A stretch of DNA of 62,251 nt from Anaerolineales bacterium UBA6055 (GTDB lineage: Bacteria; Chloroflexota; Anaerolineae; Aggregatilineales; Phototrophicaceae), in assembly GCA_002428985.1 (NCBI GenBank), contig DIYL01000032.1:1-62251 (forward strand). Direction: 5' to 3'. A program made the position numbers and the translations under genes. The first letter of the stretch is position 1. Each line of letters opens with the position of its first letter. This document shows, piece after piece, positions 61,889 through 62,251 of the stretch. The notes beneath the pieces are model-generated. The model searched no databases and was not told the DNA's origin. It worked only from the letters and a program-made list of their open reading frames with translations.

Positions 61889-62251
61889 ATGACAAAAGAT
61901 AGCAAAGTTTACTTAACTGAATCGTATACTCTCCGCAATACTGATCCACAATGGGATGAGTGTGAGCGTATGCGTTATCTAGCAAAAAATATCTACAATG
62001 CAACGACATATGTGTTAAGGCAAGCCTTTTTTGCAGATGCGAAACGTGGGATTGCCTGGGATCACGATTCTCGAATGTGGACAAAGCTACTTAATAACAA
62101 CCTGTCTAAGTTAATTCGTAAAGAGTATCCCGAAGCCTATCACACAGTCCCGAACCGTGTTGTTAAGGGTGTTGTGCGATCTGTTGTTGGCAATTGGAAA
62201 GGTTTCAAACAGGCACGGCAAGATTGGATTAAACATCCCTATAAATACATG
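61889..62251 (+). mobile_element. 5' part of a TnpB-type (IS200/IS605 family) gene
   Basis: From ATG 61889 the frame stays open for 121 codons to the window end. The start MTKDSKVYLTESYTLRNTDP, then YLAKNIYNATTYVLRQAFF, and later VVKGVVRSVVGNWKGF, match the N-terminal wedge/REC region of TnpB-type RNA-guided nucleases encoded by IS605-family elements. The RuvC part and the omega-RNA would lie outside the window. No tnpA is seen in the about 150 bases upstream, so it is probably a lone tnpB element. Confidence 0.75.

Overview
The window looks like chromosomal DNA of a free-living bacterium of the phylum Chloroflexota, probably Anaerolineae-like (inference, no marker gene is decisive). The reasons are lipoproteins and secreted proteins with Pro/Thr 'PTP' linkers, bacterial SH3 domains and TPR arrays; a FecR-like secreted protein with the CYGNNSV-type N-terminus; many histidine kinase/response regulator proteins; and dispersed short palindromes of the GTAGGG and CCCCTTCT kinds. 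There are no rRNAs, no CRISPR array and only one tRNA. Genes are mostly short single transcription units on both strands.

Layout. 1-6.0 kb: the tail of a gene, a small membrane protein, REC-histidine kinase and REC proteins, a small secreted Cys protein, an M28 peptidase lipoprotein and a GT4 glycosyltransferase. 6.1-11 kb: a membrane histidine kinase, an alpha/beta hydrolase, an SDR oxidoreductase, a TPR protein and MsrA. 11-16 kb: a membrane-anchored TPR protein, an SH3/CARDB lipoprotein, tRNA-Arg(CCT) with promoter and terminator, and a REC + REC-kinase pair. 16-21 kb: an orphan sugar/nucleoside-type ABC ATPase, a TetR regulator and DUF4395 protein beside a remnant of a second TetR gene, and a large protein with an eCIS-cargo-like N-terminus. 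21-25 kb: an unlisted 57-residue protein, a FecR-like protein with a very acidic His/Asp tail, SixA and a Nudix hydrolase. 25-29.8 kb: a pentapeptide-repeat membrane protein, an ATPase + DUF4276 pair that resembles a split OLD nuclease (candidate defence pair), GT2 and a zinc-ribbon protein. 29.9-37.7 kb: secreted proteins, two tandem membrane paralogues, enoyl-CoA hydratase with a metal-site-less 5'-nucleotidase-like protein, an AT-rich small protein + trypsin-like protease pair, and a degenerate histidine kinase. 37.9-43.7 kb: a TIM-barrel hydrolase-like protein, a VOC protein, a Rieske-ThDP enzyme fusion, a second pentapeptide membrane protein and an MDR oxidoreductase. 43.9-53.6 kb: TPR and SH3 envelope proteins, TrmD, and a DUF418 membrane protein divergent from a TetR regulator with two well-defined operators. 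53.8-62.25 kb: a third pentapeptide membrane protein, a ParB-like protein, a third secreted Cys protein, a YcgR/YcgQ-type permease pair, several small unknowns, a methyltransferase and the start of a TnpB-type gene cut by the window end.

The strongest leads are: (i) the ATPase/DUF4276 pair; (ii) the AT-rich small protein plus protease pair; (iii) the Rieske-ThDP fusion; (iv) a sigma70-like promoter that reads directly into two tandem terminator hairpins ahead of the gene ending at 60281; (v) three paralogous membrane pentapeptide proteins sharing a tail motif; (vi) three small secreted proteins sharing a Cys/Trp/Gly motif; and (vii) a perfect operator pair between TetR and DUF418. All homology statements come from reading motifs by eye; no database search was possible.
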